Shown in pieces: positions 51,083-60,201 of a DNA stretch of 64,000 nucleotides. The DNA comes from TMED27 sp964350695 (GTDB lineage Bacteria; Pseudomonadota; Alphaproteobacteria; Micavibrionales; Micavibrionaceae). A program made the translations under genes and the position numbers. The notes beneath the pieces were generated by a model. It made no database searches. It had not been told where the DNA came from and was given only the letters and a program-made list of their open reading frames with translations. Numbering within the stretch: position 1 is the first letter of the stretch; each line of letters opens with the position of its first letter. The DNA lies in contig CAYGKM010000001.1 in assembly GCA_964350695.1 (NCBI GenBank), positions 62,001-126,000 on the forward strand. The letters are read 5' to 3'.

Positions 51083-52885
51083 TTACCGCCGTCCGAAGAG
51101 TTTTTCAATCTCCGCCAAAGAAAGCTCGATATATGTGGGCCGCCCGTGGTTGCATTGTCCCGATAGCGGCGTTTCTTCCATCTGCCGCAGCAAGGCGTTC
51201 ATTTCCTGTGCGTTCATTCGCCGCCCTGATCGCACGGAGCCGTGACACGCCATGGTCGACAGAATTTCGTTCAAGCGCTCCTCCAGCGTATTCGCATTGC
51301 CATGCTCGGTGATCTCATCGGCTAAATCTTTAATCAGCCGTTCGATATTCGGTTTGCCGCCAAGAAGGGCAGGGATGCTCTGCACGGCCACCGCGCCTTG
51401 TCCGAAGGCTTCTACCTCTAGCCCCAATGTGGCAAGGCCGTCTGCATAGCTCAAAAGCCGCTCCGCCGCACTCTCCTCAAGCTCGATAATTTCAGGGCTC
51501 AGCAAGCCTTGCTTTTCAATTCCCCGCGCCGCCATTTGCGCCTTAAAACGCTCATAAACAAGGCGCTCATGCGCGGCGTGTTGATCGACAATCACCATGC
51601 CCTTTGGCGTCTGCGCCACTATATAATTCTCGTGCAGCTGCGCCCGCGCCGATCCCAAGGGAAAGCTCTCTTGCTCTTCTTGAAATTCGGTTTCCGCCTC
51701 AACCCGCGCCGTCGGCGCGTCTTGAAACATCATGGAAGGCTGCGCCGCATACGCAGAAGAAACGGCCTCCGCCATGCCCCCACCATAGGCATAAGAACGC
51801 GGCACGGCAGGTGATGACCCGCGATGCATCGGCAGTCTAGGCCCGCCTTCAGCGCGGAATGAGCCAAGCGCATGCGAAGACACAGACGAAGAGGCTTGCC
51901 CGCCATGTTCATAAATCGAATGCTTCAGCGCCGAAATCAACAACCCCCGCACAAGCGCAGGATCACGAAACCGCACCTCGGCCTTCGCCGGATGTACATT
52001 CACATCCACCTCTGATGACGGCAGCTCCAAAAACAGCGCCAGCAACGGATGCCGTCCGCCATGCAAAACATCGGCATAGGCCGCGCGCACGCAACCGTGC
52101 AGCAACTTGTCACGCACGGGCCGCCCGTTCACGAACAGATATTGATACTGCGTCGTGGCGCGGTGAAGCGTCGGCAAACTGGCAAAGCCTGAAAGCTTGA
52201 TGCCCTCGCGCTCCGCCTCGATTTTAATGGCATTATCCTGAAACTCTTTGCCCAAAAAGGCCGATAGTCGCTTTTGCGGATCCGCCGTAGCCGGCACGCT
52301 TAATGACTTCTTCTCATTGTGGATCAGCGTAAAGCCGACATGCGGAAACGCCATCGCAAGCCGCGAAATCGTATCTTTCACCGCTAGAAACTCAGAACGC
52401 TCGGTCTTCAAAAACTTTAGCCGCGCAGGGGTCGCATAAAACAAATCGCGCACTTCAATCTGCGTGCCTGAGGGGTGCTGCGATGGCATGGCCGTGCCCT
52501 TTTTACCGCCCTCCACACAAATCTGCCAGCCATTGCTCTCCTTTGCGGAGCATGTATGGATCGTGAGCCGCGCCACCGCGCCGATAGAGGCCAGTGCTTC
52601 GCCCCGAAAGCCCATGTGCTCGATATTCACCAAATCATTATCAGGGAGCTTGGATGTTGCATGGCGATCCACGGAGGCGGTCAGCTCCTCGCGGGTCATG
52701 CCCGATCCGTTGTCTTTCACAACAATCAGGCTCTTGCCGCCGTCACGCAAAGTCACTTCAATTTTGCTCGCGCCCGCATCAATCGCATTTTCGACCAGCT
52801 CTTTCACGGCCGCAAATGGCCGCTCAATCACTTCACCCGCCGCAATCTGGTTGATGAGTGTTTCTGGAAGATATCGTATACGCAC
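51083..52885 (-). CDS. mutL: DNA mismatch repair protein MutL
   Basis: The 600-residue protein has the GHKL ATPase motifs (ELVENAIDAGASKIEV, DNGSGM, GFRGEALASIGAVA) and transducer domain, a Ser/Ala-rich linker (about 330-400) and the C-terminal dimerisation domain. DQHAAHERLVYERF contains the DQHA-X2-E-X4-E metal-binding motif of nicking MutL proteins, and MACHGSVRSGRRM and SGQCNHGRPT fit the partner motifs. It should therefore be an endonuclease-type MutL, as in bacteria without MutH. It is followed by the four-helix membrane protein. Confidence 0.96.
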   Translation of the reverse strand: MRIRYLPETLINQIAAGEVIERPFAAVKELVENAIDAGASKIEVTLRDGGKSLIVVKDNGSGMTREELTASVDRHATSKLPDNDLVNIEHMGFRGEALASIGAVARLTIHTCSAKESNGWQICVEGGKKGTAMPSQHPSGTQIEVRDLFYATPARLKFLKTERSEFLAVKDTISRLAMAFPHVGFTLIHNEKKSLSVPATADPQKRLSAFLGKEFQDNAIKIEAEREGIKLSGFASLPTLHRATTQYQYLFVNGRPVRDKLLHGCVRAAYADVLHGGRHPLLALFLELPSSEVDVNVHPAKAEVRFRDPALVRGLLISALKHSIYEHGGQASSSVSSHALGSFRAEGGPRLPMHRGSSPAVPRSYAYGGGMAEAVSSAYAAQPSMMFQDAPTARVEAETEFQEEQESFPLGSARAQLHENYIVAQTPKGMVIVDQHAAHERLVYERFKAQMAARGIEKQGLLSPEIIELEESAAERLLSYADGLATLGLEVEAFGQGAVAVQSIPALLGGKPNIERLIKDLADEITEHGNANTLEERLNEILSTMACHGSVRSGRRMNAQEMNALLRQMEETPLSGQCNHGRPTYIELSLAEIEKLFGRR

Positions 52886-52962
52886 AATGCAAAAGATAAC
52901 GCGTGCGGAGGCCGTATGTCAGTAATGCGCCTGTTCTAAATGGTTATTGAAGTGGATAACTT

Positions 52963-54264
52963 TTAAAGGCTGCCCAGATCAATGATCGCATCATCAAGCC
53001 GCGCCCCGTCAAGATTGGCGTCAGATAGGATTGCGCCGGTCAAGTCCGCGCGCCGCAAATCCGCGCCGCGAAGATTGGCATTCGTAAGATCAATCCCCAT
53101 CAAGACCGCATCGCGCAAATCACAATCACTTAAATTACAAAACCGCATATGCGCGCCGCTTAAATTCACGCGTTTAATATGGCGGTCTTCGCCCCGCACA
53201 AATTCCAGAGAGGACAAATTTGCCCCGCTTAAATTCGCGCGGCTGAGCTTCGCATATTTAAGGCTGGAGCCGCGTAAATCCGCCCCTGCCAAATTACAAT
53301 CACGGAAATCGGAGCGATCAAAATTCGCGCTCTGCAGCTCCGCCTTGCGTAAATCCTGATTGAGGAAATTCGTCCCTATACATTGCACCGCCGTCATCGG
53401 ATAACGGCGCAAATCAATAACATCGCGCATATCATATCCGCTTAAATCCAGTTGTTTGCCGCTCTTTCCTGCGGTTGCCACCCAAAGCGTGTGATCCTCT
53501 AGCAATTCGGGCAGGCTCTTGCCCATCTGCTCAAGCCGCTCGCCCATATCGCGCTCGGAAATCGCTTCGGTCAGATCAAGCCCTTGCTGCTCAATCCCCT
53601 CCATAATCGCGCCCGTAATGATGGTGTGGCGCATACTTGCGTGTGCAAGGTTGGCGTTCGAAAAATCTGCATCCGTCAAATTCGCGCCTTCAAATGTCGC
53701 GTGTTCCAAATGCGCCCCTTGCAACTGCACGCCTGTCATATCCGCATCGGAGAAGTCTGCGGATCGCCCTTGCGCGCCAGCCATATTGGCATCGGAAAGC
53801 TTCGCGCCCGTAAGGATCACTTGCCCGCCGGATATCCCGCCTGAACGCTCGCGGTCTTCCAATGTGCCGTCAGTGCCGCGGCGCATAATCTTGCCTTCAC
53901 GCAAATCCACCTGACTCATATTCGAGCCGGAAAGATTGGCCCCGGCAACATACGCCCCTCTAAAATCGGCGCGTGAGAAATTGGCGTTGCTCAAATTGGC
54001 GTTGCGCAAATCACAGGCAAAAAAGCATGTGCCGCGAAAATCGCCCATCTCCAGATTAGCCCCGACAAACAGACATCCCGTGAAATCGGCTTGCGAAAGC
54101 TCAACCGCGCTTAAATTGAGATTGGAGAGATCCATATATTTGATAAACGCGCGCGCTCCGCCGACTTGCCCGCGCATATACATGGCGTGACGCTCGATAA
54201 TGTCGTCCAAATCCGACTGGTTCAGCGCCGGAAGCTCGTTCGGGTTAGGGATATGAATCTTCAA
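52963..54264 (-). CDS. Long pentapeptide-repeat protein
   Basis: The 433-residue protein consists mostly of A(D/N)LXX-type pentapeptide repeats, for example NLNLSAVELSQADFTGCLF, ADFRGAYVAGANLSGSNMS and ANLRGADLRRADLTGAIL near the C-terminus. These would form a right-handed quadrilateral beta-helix in two blocks, at about 45-225 and 280-430. A non-repeat helical stretch (about 228-275, GERLEQMGKSLPELLEDHTL) separates them, and a charged insert near 130-150 (TDGTLEDRERSGG) breaks the first block. There is no signal peptide. Some such proteins protect gyrase, but most have no known role. It stands alone between mutL and pgi. Confidence 0.85.
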   Translation of the reverse strand: MKIHIPNPNELPALNQSDLDDIIERHAMYMRGQVGGARAFIKYMDLSNLNLSAVELSQADFTGCLFVGANLEMGDFRGTCFFACDLRNANLSNANFSRADFRGAYVAGANLSGSNMSQVDLREGKIMRRGTDGTLEDRERSGGISGGQVILTGAKLSDANMAGAQGRSADFSDADMTGVQLQGAHLEHATFEGANLTDADFSNANLAHASMRHTIITGAIMEGIEQQGLDLTEAISERDMGERLEQMGKSLPELLEDHTLWVATAGKSGKQLDLSGYDMRDVIDLRRYPMTAVQCIGTNFLNQDLRKAELQSANFDRSDFRDCNLAGADLRGSSLKYAKLSRANLSGANLSSLEFVRGEDRHIKRVNLSGAHMRFCNLSDCDLRDAVLMGIDLTNANLRGADLRRADLTGAILSDANLDGARLDDAIIDLGSL

Positions 54265-54279
54265 CGGGGCGCGCCTTTC

Positions 54280-55839
54280 CTAATGCGTTGATATTGCCTT
54301 TAACAAACCTTCTGTAGAGCTATCCAGTGTATCAGAGTTTTGATTTTTAAGCTCGTTTTGGATTGTTTTTGCAAGAACCTTGCCAAGTTCGACGCCCCAT
54401 TGGTCAAAACTGTTAATGCCCCAGATTACGCCCTGCACAAATATCACATGTTCATAAAGCGCAAGCAGCATCCCCAGATTATAAGGATCAAGCCGATCCA
54501 GCACGATTGAAGAGCTTGGGCGGTTGCCTTCAAAAGCTTTGTGCGGCGCATTAGCCGAGGCTTTGCCATCCATCAGCGCTTTGCTTTGTGCCAATGCATT
54601 CGCCAGCAGTTTGTCGTGATGATCTTTGTAAGGGTGTTCCGGTTTTGCGACCAAAATAAAATCCGCAGGAATGATGTCCGGCCCTTGATGAAGCAACTGC
54701 ATAAAGGCGTGCTGCGCGTTCGTTCCCGCTTCGCCGAATATAATCGGGCCTGTTTCGGCCTCTACAGGCGCGCCGTCCCGATCAACCCCTTTGCCGTTTG
54801 ATTCCATATCAAGCTGCTGCAAATATTTGTGTAAGTCCCGTAAATCGTGGGAATACGGCAAGATAGCCTTCGCGGAATAATCCCAAAAATTGCGATACCA
54901 AACCCCGATCATGCCCATGATGATCGGCATGTTTTGCTCCATCGGCGCGGTTTTGAAATGTTGATCCATGGCTTTCGCCCCATCAAGCAGCGCTTTAAAC
55001 CCGTCAAACCCGATGGCGGCGGCTGTCGATAAACCCACCGCGCTCCACAGGCTGAAACGCCCGCCAATCCAGTCGCGAAGCGGCAAGATATGGTGTTCAG
55101 GTACGCCGAATGCGGTCGCGGCCTCTATATTCGTGCTGATTGCAAAAAGACGCTCCGCAAAGACATCCGCGCTTAAAGCGTCCAAGAACCAGCCCTTAAT
55201 CGTCTCGGCATTCGTTATGGTCTCTAATGTCGCGAAGGACTTAGAAGTAATGATCAGCGCCGTATTTTCGGGCTTAAGCCCCTTAAGCCGCTGTTCAATC
55301 GCCCGCCCGTCTATATTGGAAATGAAGTGAAGATTCGGCCCGTCTTTATGCGGCAGCAACGCTTTGTAAATCATGCGCGGTCCAAGATCAGAGCCGCCAA
55401 TCCCTATATTGATAACATCGGTGATATTCGGGTTATTACGAATTTCTTCTGAAAGTGCCTGCACTTGCGACAGCGTATCGGACACAAACCCCGCAACATT
55501 CTCGCCGTCAACTTCGAGGGCAGGATCGACAGACCCCCGCAGGGCTACATGCAAGACCGCGCGCTTTTCCGAAGCGTTTAAAATCTCGCCTGCAAACATC
55601 TTATCGCGCCACTCCTCTACGCCGCGCGCCTTTGCAAGATCAACGAGTAGCGGCAGCGTGTCATCGTGCAGTTTATGTTTGGAATAATCCAGCAAAAGCC
55701 CGTCAAGACCAAGGCTGCATTTATCAAAACGCTTCGGATCGTTTTTAAAATACGCGCGAATATGATCGCCCTGGATTTTCTTTTGATGCGCTTCAAGCGC
55801 GCTCCATTCAGGCGTTTTATTGAGTGCCTTATTCGACAT
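54280..55839 (-). CDS. pgi: Glucose-6-phosphate isomerase
   Basis: The 519-residue enzyme interconverts glucose- and fructose-6-phosphate. Visible motifs are INIGIGGSDLGPRMIYKAL, the phosphate-binding IITSKSFATLET, GGRFSLWSAVGLS and LDMESNGKGVDRDG, and QWGVELGKVLAKTI near the C-terminus with the catalytic Lys. Length is normal for long bacterial Pgi. Its start overlaps the upstream peptidase gene by 11 bases. Confidence 0.96.
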   Translation of the reverse strand: MSNKALNKTPEWSALEAHQKKIQGDHIRAYFKNDPKRFDKCSLGLDGLLLDYSKHKLHDDTLPLLVDLAKARGVEEWRDKMFAGEILNASEKRAVLHVALRGSVDPALEVDGENVAGFVSDTLSQVQALSEEIRNNPNITDVINIGIGGSDLGPRMIYKALLPHKDGPNLHFISNIDGRAIEQRLKGLKPENTALIITSKSFATLETITNAETIKGWFLDALSADVFAERLFAISTNIEAATAFGVPEHHILPLRDWIGGRFSLWSAVGLSTAAAIGFDGFKALLDGAKAMDQHFKTAPMEQNMPIIMGMIGVWYRNFWDYSAKAILPYSHDLRDLHKYLQQLDMESNGKGVDRDGAPVEAETGPIIFGEAGTNAQHAFMQLLHQGPDIIPADFILVAKPEHPYKDHHDKLLANALAQSKALMDGKASANAPHKAFEGNRPSSSIVLDRLDPYNLGMLLALYEHVIFVQGVIWGINSFDQWGVELGKVLAKTIQNELKNQNSDTLDSSTEGLLKAISTH

Positions 55840-57175
55840 TGGGAAGCTCTGCTACGGTTTGAGTATTCTCAAGCCCCTCAGGCTTCCCGACAATCAACGT
55901 CACAAATTGCGAAGGATCAAGCAGCTCCGCCGCTATATCTTGAAGGTCTTGAACGCTTGTATTCTTAATTTCTTCTTCGCGTTTATCAAGATAATCAATG
56001 CCCAGATCATTAAGCTGCAGGCCAAGTAAAAGCCCCGATATTTTATCCGTAGAGGTCAAGGACAAGGGCAGGGAGCCAAGAAGATAGGCTTTCGCATCAT
56101 CAAGCTCCGCCGCGCTGACGGGCGTATCTTTCATCTTTATAAATTCTTGCCCGATCAAGGACAGCATCTCTGCCACATTTACATTCGCTGTCGATGTTGA
56201 AACCGAGAGGCTCGCAATCCGGTCCATTGTGCTGATATAGGAATACACCCCGTAAGTCAGACCACGCTTTTCGCGAATTTCCTCCGTCAGGCGAGAGCCA
56301 AAACCGGACGATCCCAAGATAAAGTTCATCACCTGCGCGGCGTTATAACGCGCATCATCATGGGCAATGCCGGGTTGAACAATCTCAATCACGCTTTGCG
56401 GAATATCCTGCTCATAGACAAAAACGCTGCCTTTGTTTTGAAGTACCAAATCCGCAGGGGGGGTGATCTCAACATCGGGCAGCGCGCCAAATATCTGATC
56501 CAAAAGCGGCGCAAGCTCTTCTGCTGAGATATCACCCGCCGCACTCACCACCAGATTATTACGTCCCATATGCGTTTTATGAAATTCTTTAAGCGCCGCG
56601 CTATCAATCTTTTCCAAAGAGGAAAGCGTGCCGCCGCTATTCAAGGCATAAGGGTGGCCCGCATAGGCCTTATCATTCAAAAGCCGCGCCGCCATCCAAT
56701 CCGGGTTGCTAAGCGATGCCCGTATCCGCGCTTGATTGGCTTTACGCATCCGGTCAATCGCCTCGTCTTCAAAACGGGGGCTTGTCAAAGACATCTGTAA
56801 AAGCTCAACCGCGCGCGCCTGATGCTTCTTGAGCGTCTTCAAACTGCCGGAGAAATGATCGCGGCCCGCAGAATAAGACAGCCCAACGGATAAATCCTGC
56901 AGCTCTTTTTGGAACTCTTTCGCGTTTAAATCGCCCGCGCCTTCATCCATGGTGTTTGAGGCCATGCGTGCCAAACCTTGTGTCGCTTCGCCGTCATTCA
57001 CCGCCCCCGCCCCGCGAAATGCAAACTCCAAAGACAATACAGGCACGGAATGATCTTCCACCAGCCACGCGGTAATTCCGTTCGGGCTTGTCACGTTTTG
57101 AATGTCCAAAACCTTCGCCTGCGCGGGCGCTATTAAACAAAATGATAATGTGACTAAAGCAAAAATACGGATCAT
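55829..57175 (-). CDS. M16-family protein, non-catalytic partner
   Basis: The 448-residue protein has a signal peptide (FALVTLSFCLIAPAQA) and the two-lobed M16 fold (TAWLVEDHSVPVLSLEFAFRG opening). The zinc motif HxxEH is missing: the equivalent stretch reads GLARMASNTMDEGAG. The C-terminal substrate-binding segment is kept (REKRGLTYGVYSYIS). It is thus the inactive partner of the upstream M16 gene, like the pairs described for periplasmic M16 proteases and mitochondrial processing peptidase. The two genes overlap by four bases. Location should be periplasmic. Confidence 0.88.
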   Translation of the reverse strand: MIRIFALVTLSFCLIAPAQAKVLDIQNVTSPNGITAWLVEDHSVPVLSLEFAFRGAGAVNDGEATQGLARMASNTMDEGAGDLNAKEFQKELQDLSVGLSYSAGRDHFSGSLKTLKKHQARAVELLQMSLTSPRFEDEAIDRMRKANQARIRASLSNPDWMAARLLNDKAYAGHPYALNSGGTLSSLEKIDSAALKEFHKTHMGRNNLVVSAAGDISAEELAPLLDQIFGALPDVEITPPADLVLQNKGSVFVYEQDIPQSVIEIVQPGIAHDDARYNAAQVMNFILGSSGFGSRLTEEIREKRGLTYGVYSYISTMDRIASLSVSTSTANVNVAEMLSLIGQEFIKMKDTPVSAAELDDAKAYLLGSLPLSLTSTDKISGLLLGLQLNDLGIDYLDKREEEIKNTSVQDLQDIAAELLDPSQFVTLIVGKPEGLENTQTVAELPNVE

Positions 57176-58581
57176 TTCGCGTCCCCCGCAGGATAGAGAT
57201 ACCCATCAACAGGCGGATATTTATAAGGTTCATCAGGGTTGAGATATATCTTTGCCGCCGCAGAAATCTGCTCCGCGCTCACCGCTTCAATATCATACGG
57301 CCAATATTCCACATCATCCACGGATAACCCGCTCGCCAAGCTATAACCAAAAACCATCGCAGGGCCGGTCAAGCTGTCACGCGCATAAATCGCCTGATCT
57401 TTAAGGCGCGTTTTTGCGTCGGTAAGCTCGGCTTCCGTAACGCCGTCATTAATCACTTTACGAAGCTCTTCCAAATAGGCCGCCTTCACCGCGTCTAAAT
57501 CCTGCCCCGGCAGCGGCGAGGCATAAAGCGCAATGCTCGCATCATCCCACTGTGTATTTTGAAAAGACATCCCCGCGCTGGAGGCAATCTTTTGCTCCAC
57601 GACAAGAGATTGATAAAGCCGCGAGGATGACCCGCCGCCCAAAATCTCTGTAAGAACCTCAATCGCCAGAGACTCATCCTTGCTTTGACGAATGCTCGGC
57701 CCCCGAAAAACGCTCTGCACAACCGCTTCTCTGATCGCCGGATGCTCTAAGGATACTGTGGTCTTTGAATTTAAACTCGGTGATGTCGTGCGCACGCGCT
57801 CGGGCACATCCTCACGCGGCAACTGGCCATAAATCAATATCGCCAGTTCAAACACTTTCGCTGGGCTAACGTCCCCCGAAACAACCAAAATCGCATTATT
57901 CGGCGCATACCATTGATCGTAAAACGATAGCGCGTCCGCATCCGATAGCTCATCCATTTCATGCTTCCAGCCAATAACGGGCGTGCCGTAAGGGTGGTTG
58001 ATAAAGGCTGCCGCAGAAAGCTGCTCGCCGAATTGCCCGCGTGGATCGTTGTCAGTGCGCTGCTTGCGCTCTTCCAAGATCACCTTGCGCTCAGATAAAA
58101 TCTCTTCCGCAGGCGCCTTTAATCCGTTCATCCGCCCCGCTTCCATACGCATAACTTTTTCAAGATGCTCGGACGGAATGGATTGAAAATACGCAGTATA
58201 ATCCTGCGAGGTAAAGGCGTTGTCGTTGCCGCCAAGTTTACGCACTGTTTTTGAAAACTCGCCGGGGGCAAGATCCGGCCCGCCAATCTGCGAAGACCCT
58301 TTGAACAGCAGATGCTCAAGAAAATGCGCAATCCCGGATTTACCGCGCGGCTCATCGGCTGCGCCCACCTTATACCAAACCATATGCGTCACCGCGGGGA
58401 TGCGATCATTCGGGATCACGATAACCTGCATGCCGTTATCAAGCGTAAACTCTTCGGCATTAAACACTTTGTCCCGCTGAACGGTTTCGACTTTGGGTCT
58501 GGGGGGCTCTTTCGCAAGCGCGAAATTAAAGGGCAGGGCGCAAACCAGCGCCGCTATGGATATTGTCAATAAACGGTGCAT
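57172..58581 (-). CDS. M16-family zinc peptidase, catalytic partner
   Basis: The 469-residue protein has a signal peptide (LLTISIAALVCALPFNFALA) and the inverted zinc motif HxxEH in GIAHFLEHLLFKGS, with a downstream Glu in the expected helix. VIVIPNDRIPAVTHMVWYKVG and the C-terminal RLYQSLVVEQKIASSAG are typical. It should degrade peptides in the periplasm together with its inactive partner. It lies two bases after the lipoprotein gene and is one of several envelope genes in the run towards lspA. Confidence 0.92.
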   Translation of the reverse strand: MHRLLTISIAALVCALPFNFALAKEPPRPKVETVQRDKVFNAEEFTLDNGMQVIVIPNDRIPAVTHMVWYKVGAADEPRGKSGIAHFLEHLLFKGSSQIGGPDLAPGEFSKTVRKLGGNDNAFTSQDYTAYFQSIPSEHLEKVMRMEAGRMNGLKAPAEEILSERKVILEERKQRTDNDPRGQFGEQLSAAAFINHPYGTPVIGWKHEMDELSDADALSFYDQWYAPNNAILVVSGDVSPAKVFELAILIYGQLPREDVPERVRTTSPSLNSKTTVSLEHPAIREAVVQSVFRGPSIRQSKDESLAIEVLTEILGGGSSSRLYQSLVVEQKIASSAGMSFQNTQWDDASIALYASPLPGQDLDAVKAAYLEELRKVINDGVTEAELTDAKTRLKDQAIYARDSLTGPAMVFGYSLASGLSVDDVEYWPYDIEAVSAEQISAAAKIYLNPDEPYKYPPVDGYLYPAGDAK

Positions 58582-58583
58582 TG

Positions 58584-59105
58584 CTATTTCACTTTAGAGG
58601 GGGTTTCCCCTTCCGTCACAGGTTTGCCGCTTTGGGCGTTCTCGCGAAGGCGCTCGGCTTCTTTTTCGGGGTCTACGACACTGCTTTTTGTTTCATCAGA
58701 ACCCGTGATGTTCATCAATTTTTCAATCACAGGCTGATTTTCATCAACGAACTCTGCCGTTTCGGTGTCCACCGTGCGGCGAATATTGGGGTCTGCGTTT
58801 TGCGCGCCTGTTTGGAAAAGCAGCAAATCTTCGCCGCCATCAGGCGCGACTTCTGCCGGCGCGGTTCCGCCAAACACAGCCTGCGCCGCAGTCTCGGATG
58901 TTGTTTGTTCTTGCGGACGCGCCGCCCCCGGAGCAGGCGGGCGCAAAGCATAATTCGGCGGCAACGCCAATGGCGCTCTCTTTACGACCTGAAATTCATC
59001 GGGTGATTGCTTTGTAAGGCCAAGCTGATCTTTTGTACCTTCACAGCTCACAAGGAAAAACGCACCAAACAGCGACAACGGTAATAATAATGATTTGATT
59101 TTCAT
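58584..59105 (-). CDS. DUF3035 lipoprotein
   Basis: The 173-residue protein (from ATG 59105) begins with a lipoprotein signal MKIKSLLLPLSLFGAFFLVSC, with lipobox LVSC (Cys21). LGLTKQSPDEFQVVKRAPL followed by a Pro-rich LPPNYALRPPAPGA is the DUF3035 signature. The rest is charged and probably disordered. Function is unknown. The reading frame extends 12 codons further upstream, but ATG 59105 gives the proper signal peptide. Its neighbour lspA encodes the peptidase that would cleave its signal peptide, and the M16 genes follow, an order I recall from other alphaproteobacteria. Confidence 0.85.
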   Translation of the reverse strand: MKIKSLLLPLSLFGAFFLVSCEGTKDQLGLTKQSPDEFQVVKRAPLALPPNYALRPPAPGAARPQEQTTSETAAQAVFGGTAPAEVAPDGGEDLLLFQTGAQNADPNIRRTVDTETAEFVDENQPVIEKLMNITGSDETKSSVVDPEKEAERLRENAQSGKPVTEGETPSKVK

Positions 59106-59143
59106 GGTTTCAAAATGCCTGTCTTCAAACGGAATTACCACTC

Positions 59144-59695
59144 TTATTTAGCAGTTTTCCCGCGCGGGTCAAAAAACAAAGAATGAACTATTAACAGCCC
59201 CACCCCGATAACGATGCAACTATCGGCGATATTGAATGCGGGGTAGTGGTATCCGAAAGCATGCAGGTCAATAAAATCAATCACGGCGCCAAAACGCACG
59301 CGATCAACGATATTTCCTATCGCACCCGCAATCACAAGCGCAATCGCAAAGCTCTGCATCTTTGAAGATGTGCGGATAAGCCAAACCATAAAAACGACCG
59401 CAATAACGCCCGATAGTGCGCTTAAAACCATCGCCCCCGTCTGGCCGTTATCATTAAACATCCCGAAGCTCACGCCCTGATTCCACACCATCACAGTATT
59501 CAGAAACGGCAATGTTTCGATGGAAATAAACGGCAAACGCGGCGGCGCATTCCCCAGCCATTCAAAAAAACGACGAGGTTCACCGAAAACTTCCCCCAAT
59601 TCTGGGCGGATCACATGCTCGGTGATTGACCATTTACTGAGCTGATCGGCAATAAGCATGAAAAGCGATATGAGAAAATATGAGAATTTATCCAT
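59144..59695 (-). CDS. lspA: Lipoprotein signal peptidase II
   Basis: The 183-residue membrane aspartyl protease cleaves diacylglyceryl-prolipoproteins. Four helices and the catalytic Asp motifs GAIGNIVDRVRFGAVIDFI and FNIADSCIVIG are present, along with VMVWNQGVSFGMF. It contains a slightly longer loop after the first helix (HVIRPELGEVFGEPRRFFEW). Likely substrates in this window include the DUF3035 protein and the lipoprotein secretin. Confidence 0.95.
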   Translation of the reverse strand: MDKFSYFLISLFMLIADQLSKWSITEHVIRPELGEVFGEPRRFFEWLGNAPPRLPFISIETLPFLNTVMVWNQGVSFGMFNDNGQTGAMVLSALSGVIAVVFMVWLIRTSSKMQSFAIALVIAGAIGNIVDRVRFGAVIDFIDLHAFGYHYPAFNIADSCIVIGVGLLIVHSLFFDPRGKTAK

Positions 59696-59718
59696 GTCAG
59701 ATACTTAAACGGTTTTGC

Positions 59719-60171
59719 TTACCGAATCCATTTCAAAATCAAATGATCCAGAGACAATTTCCCCGGCCCCTTGAGGAAGATCATCCCCGCCAAGAACGCC
59801 CAAAGCAGATGCACATCGAAATGCCCGTAAGTAAACTCAATCACCGCCGTCATCGCCAGAATTCCCGCCGCCGCAAATCTCCCGAATAAACCAAGCGCCA
59901 GTAAAACGGGCAGAACAAGCTCCGCCCCTGTGGTGATATAGGCCGCCGCTAACGGGTCAAGGCCGGGCACAGGATGTTCAAGCTCAAACAAAAACACCTG
60001 ATTATCAAACGTGCCGTTTTTCAGGTCATTAAAACGCAAAATGCCCGAACTCCAGAACGCATTCGCCAGATAAAGCCGCGCGCCCAAATCAAAAAGCGGC
60101 GACAAAACGCAATTCGAAAATTTGCGCAAAGGCTCAATCAGCCCGTCAATTTTTTGTAATAGTGCTGTCAT
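59719..60171 (-). CDS. DoxX-family membrane protein of bufferin operon
   Basis: The 150-residue protein has four hydrophobic segments and DoxX features: LGARLYLANAFWSSGILRF, GAELVLPVLLALGLFGRFAAAGI, and a short C-terminal KGPGKLSLDHLI. DoxX proteins are the usual last component (HvfD/BufD type) of bufferin and related MNIO operons. Their exact role is not settled; redox coupling at the membrane is proposed. It follows bufC by 30 bases on the same strand. Confidence 0.85.
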   Translation of the reverse strand: MTALLQKIDGLIEPLRKFSNCVLSPLFDLGARLYLANAFWSSGILRFNDLKNGTFDNQVFLFELEHPVPGLDPLAAAYITTGAELVLPVLLALGLFGRFAAAGILAMTAVIEFTYGHFDVHLLWAFLAGMIFLKGPGKLSLDHLILKWIR

Positions 60172-60201
60172 CTTAAAATCCCCAAATTATATCAATCTTA
60201 C

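Noticed and set aside
53000..54200. Periodic short DNA repeats resembling a CRISPR array
   Set aside because: They encode pentapeptide repeats in one continuous frame; repeats are about 15 bases, diverged and without unique spacers.
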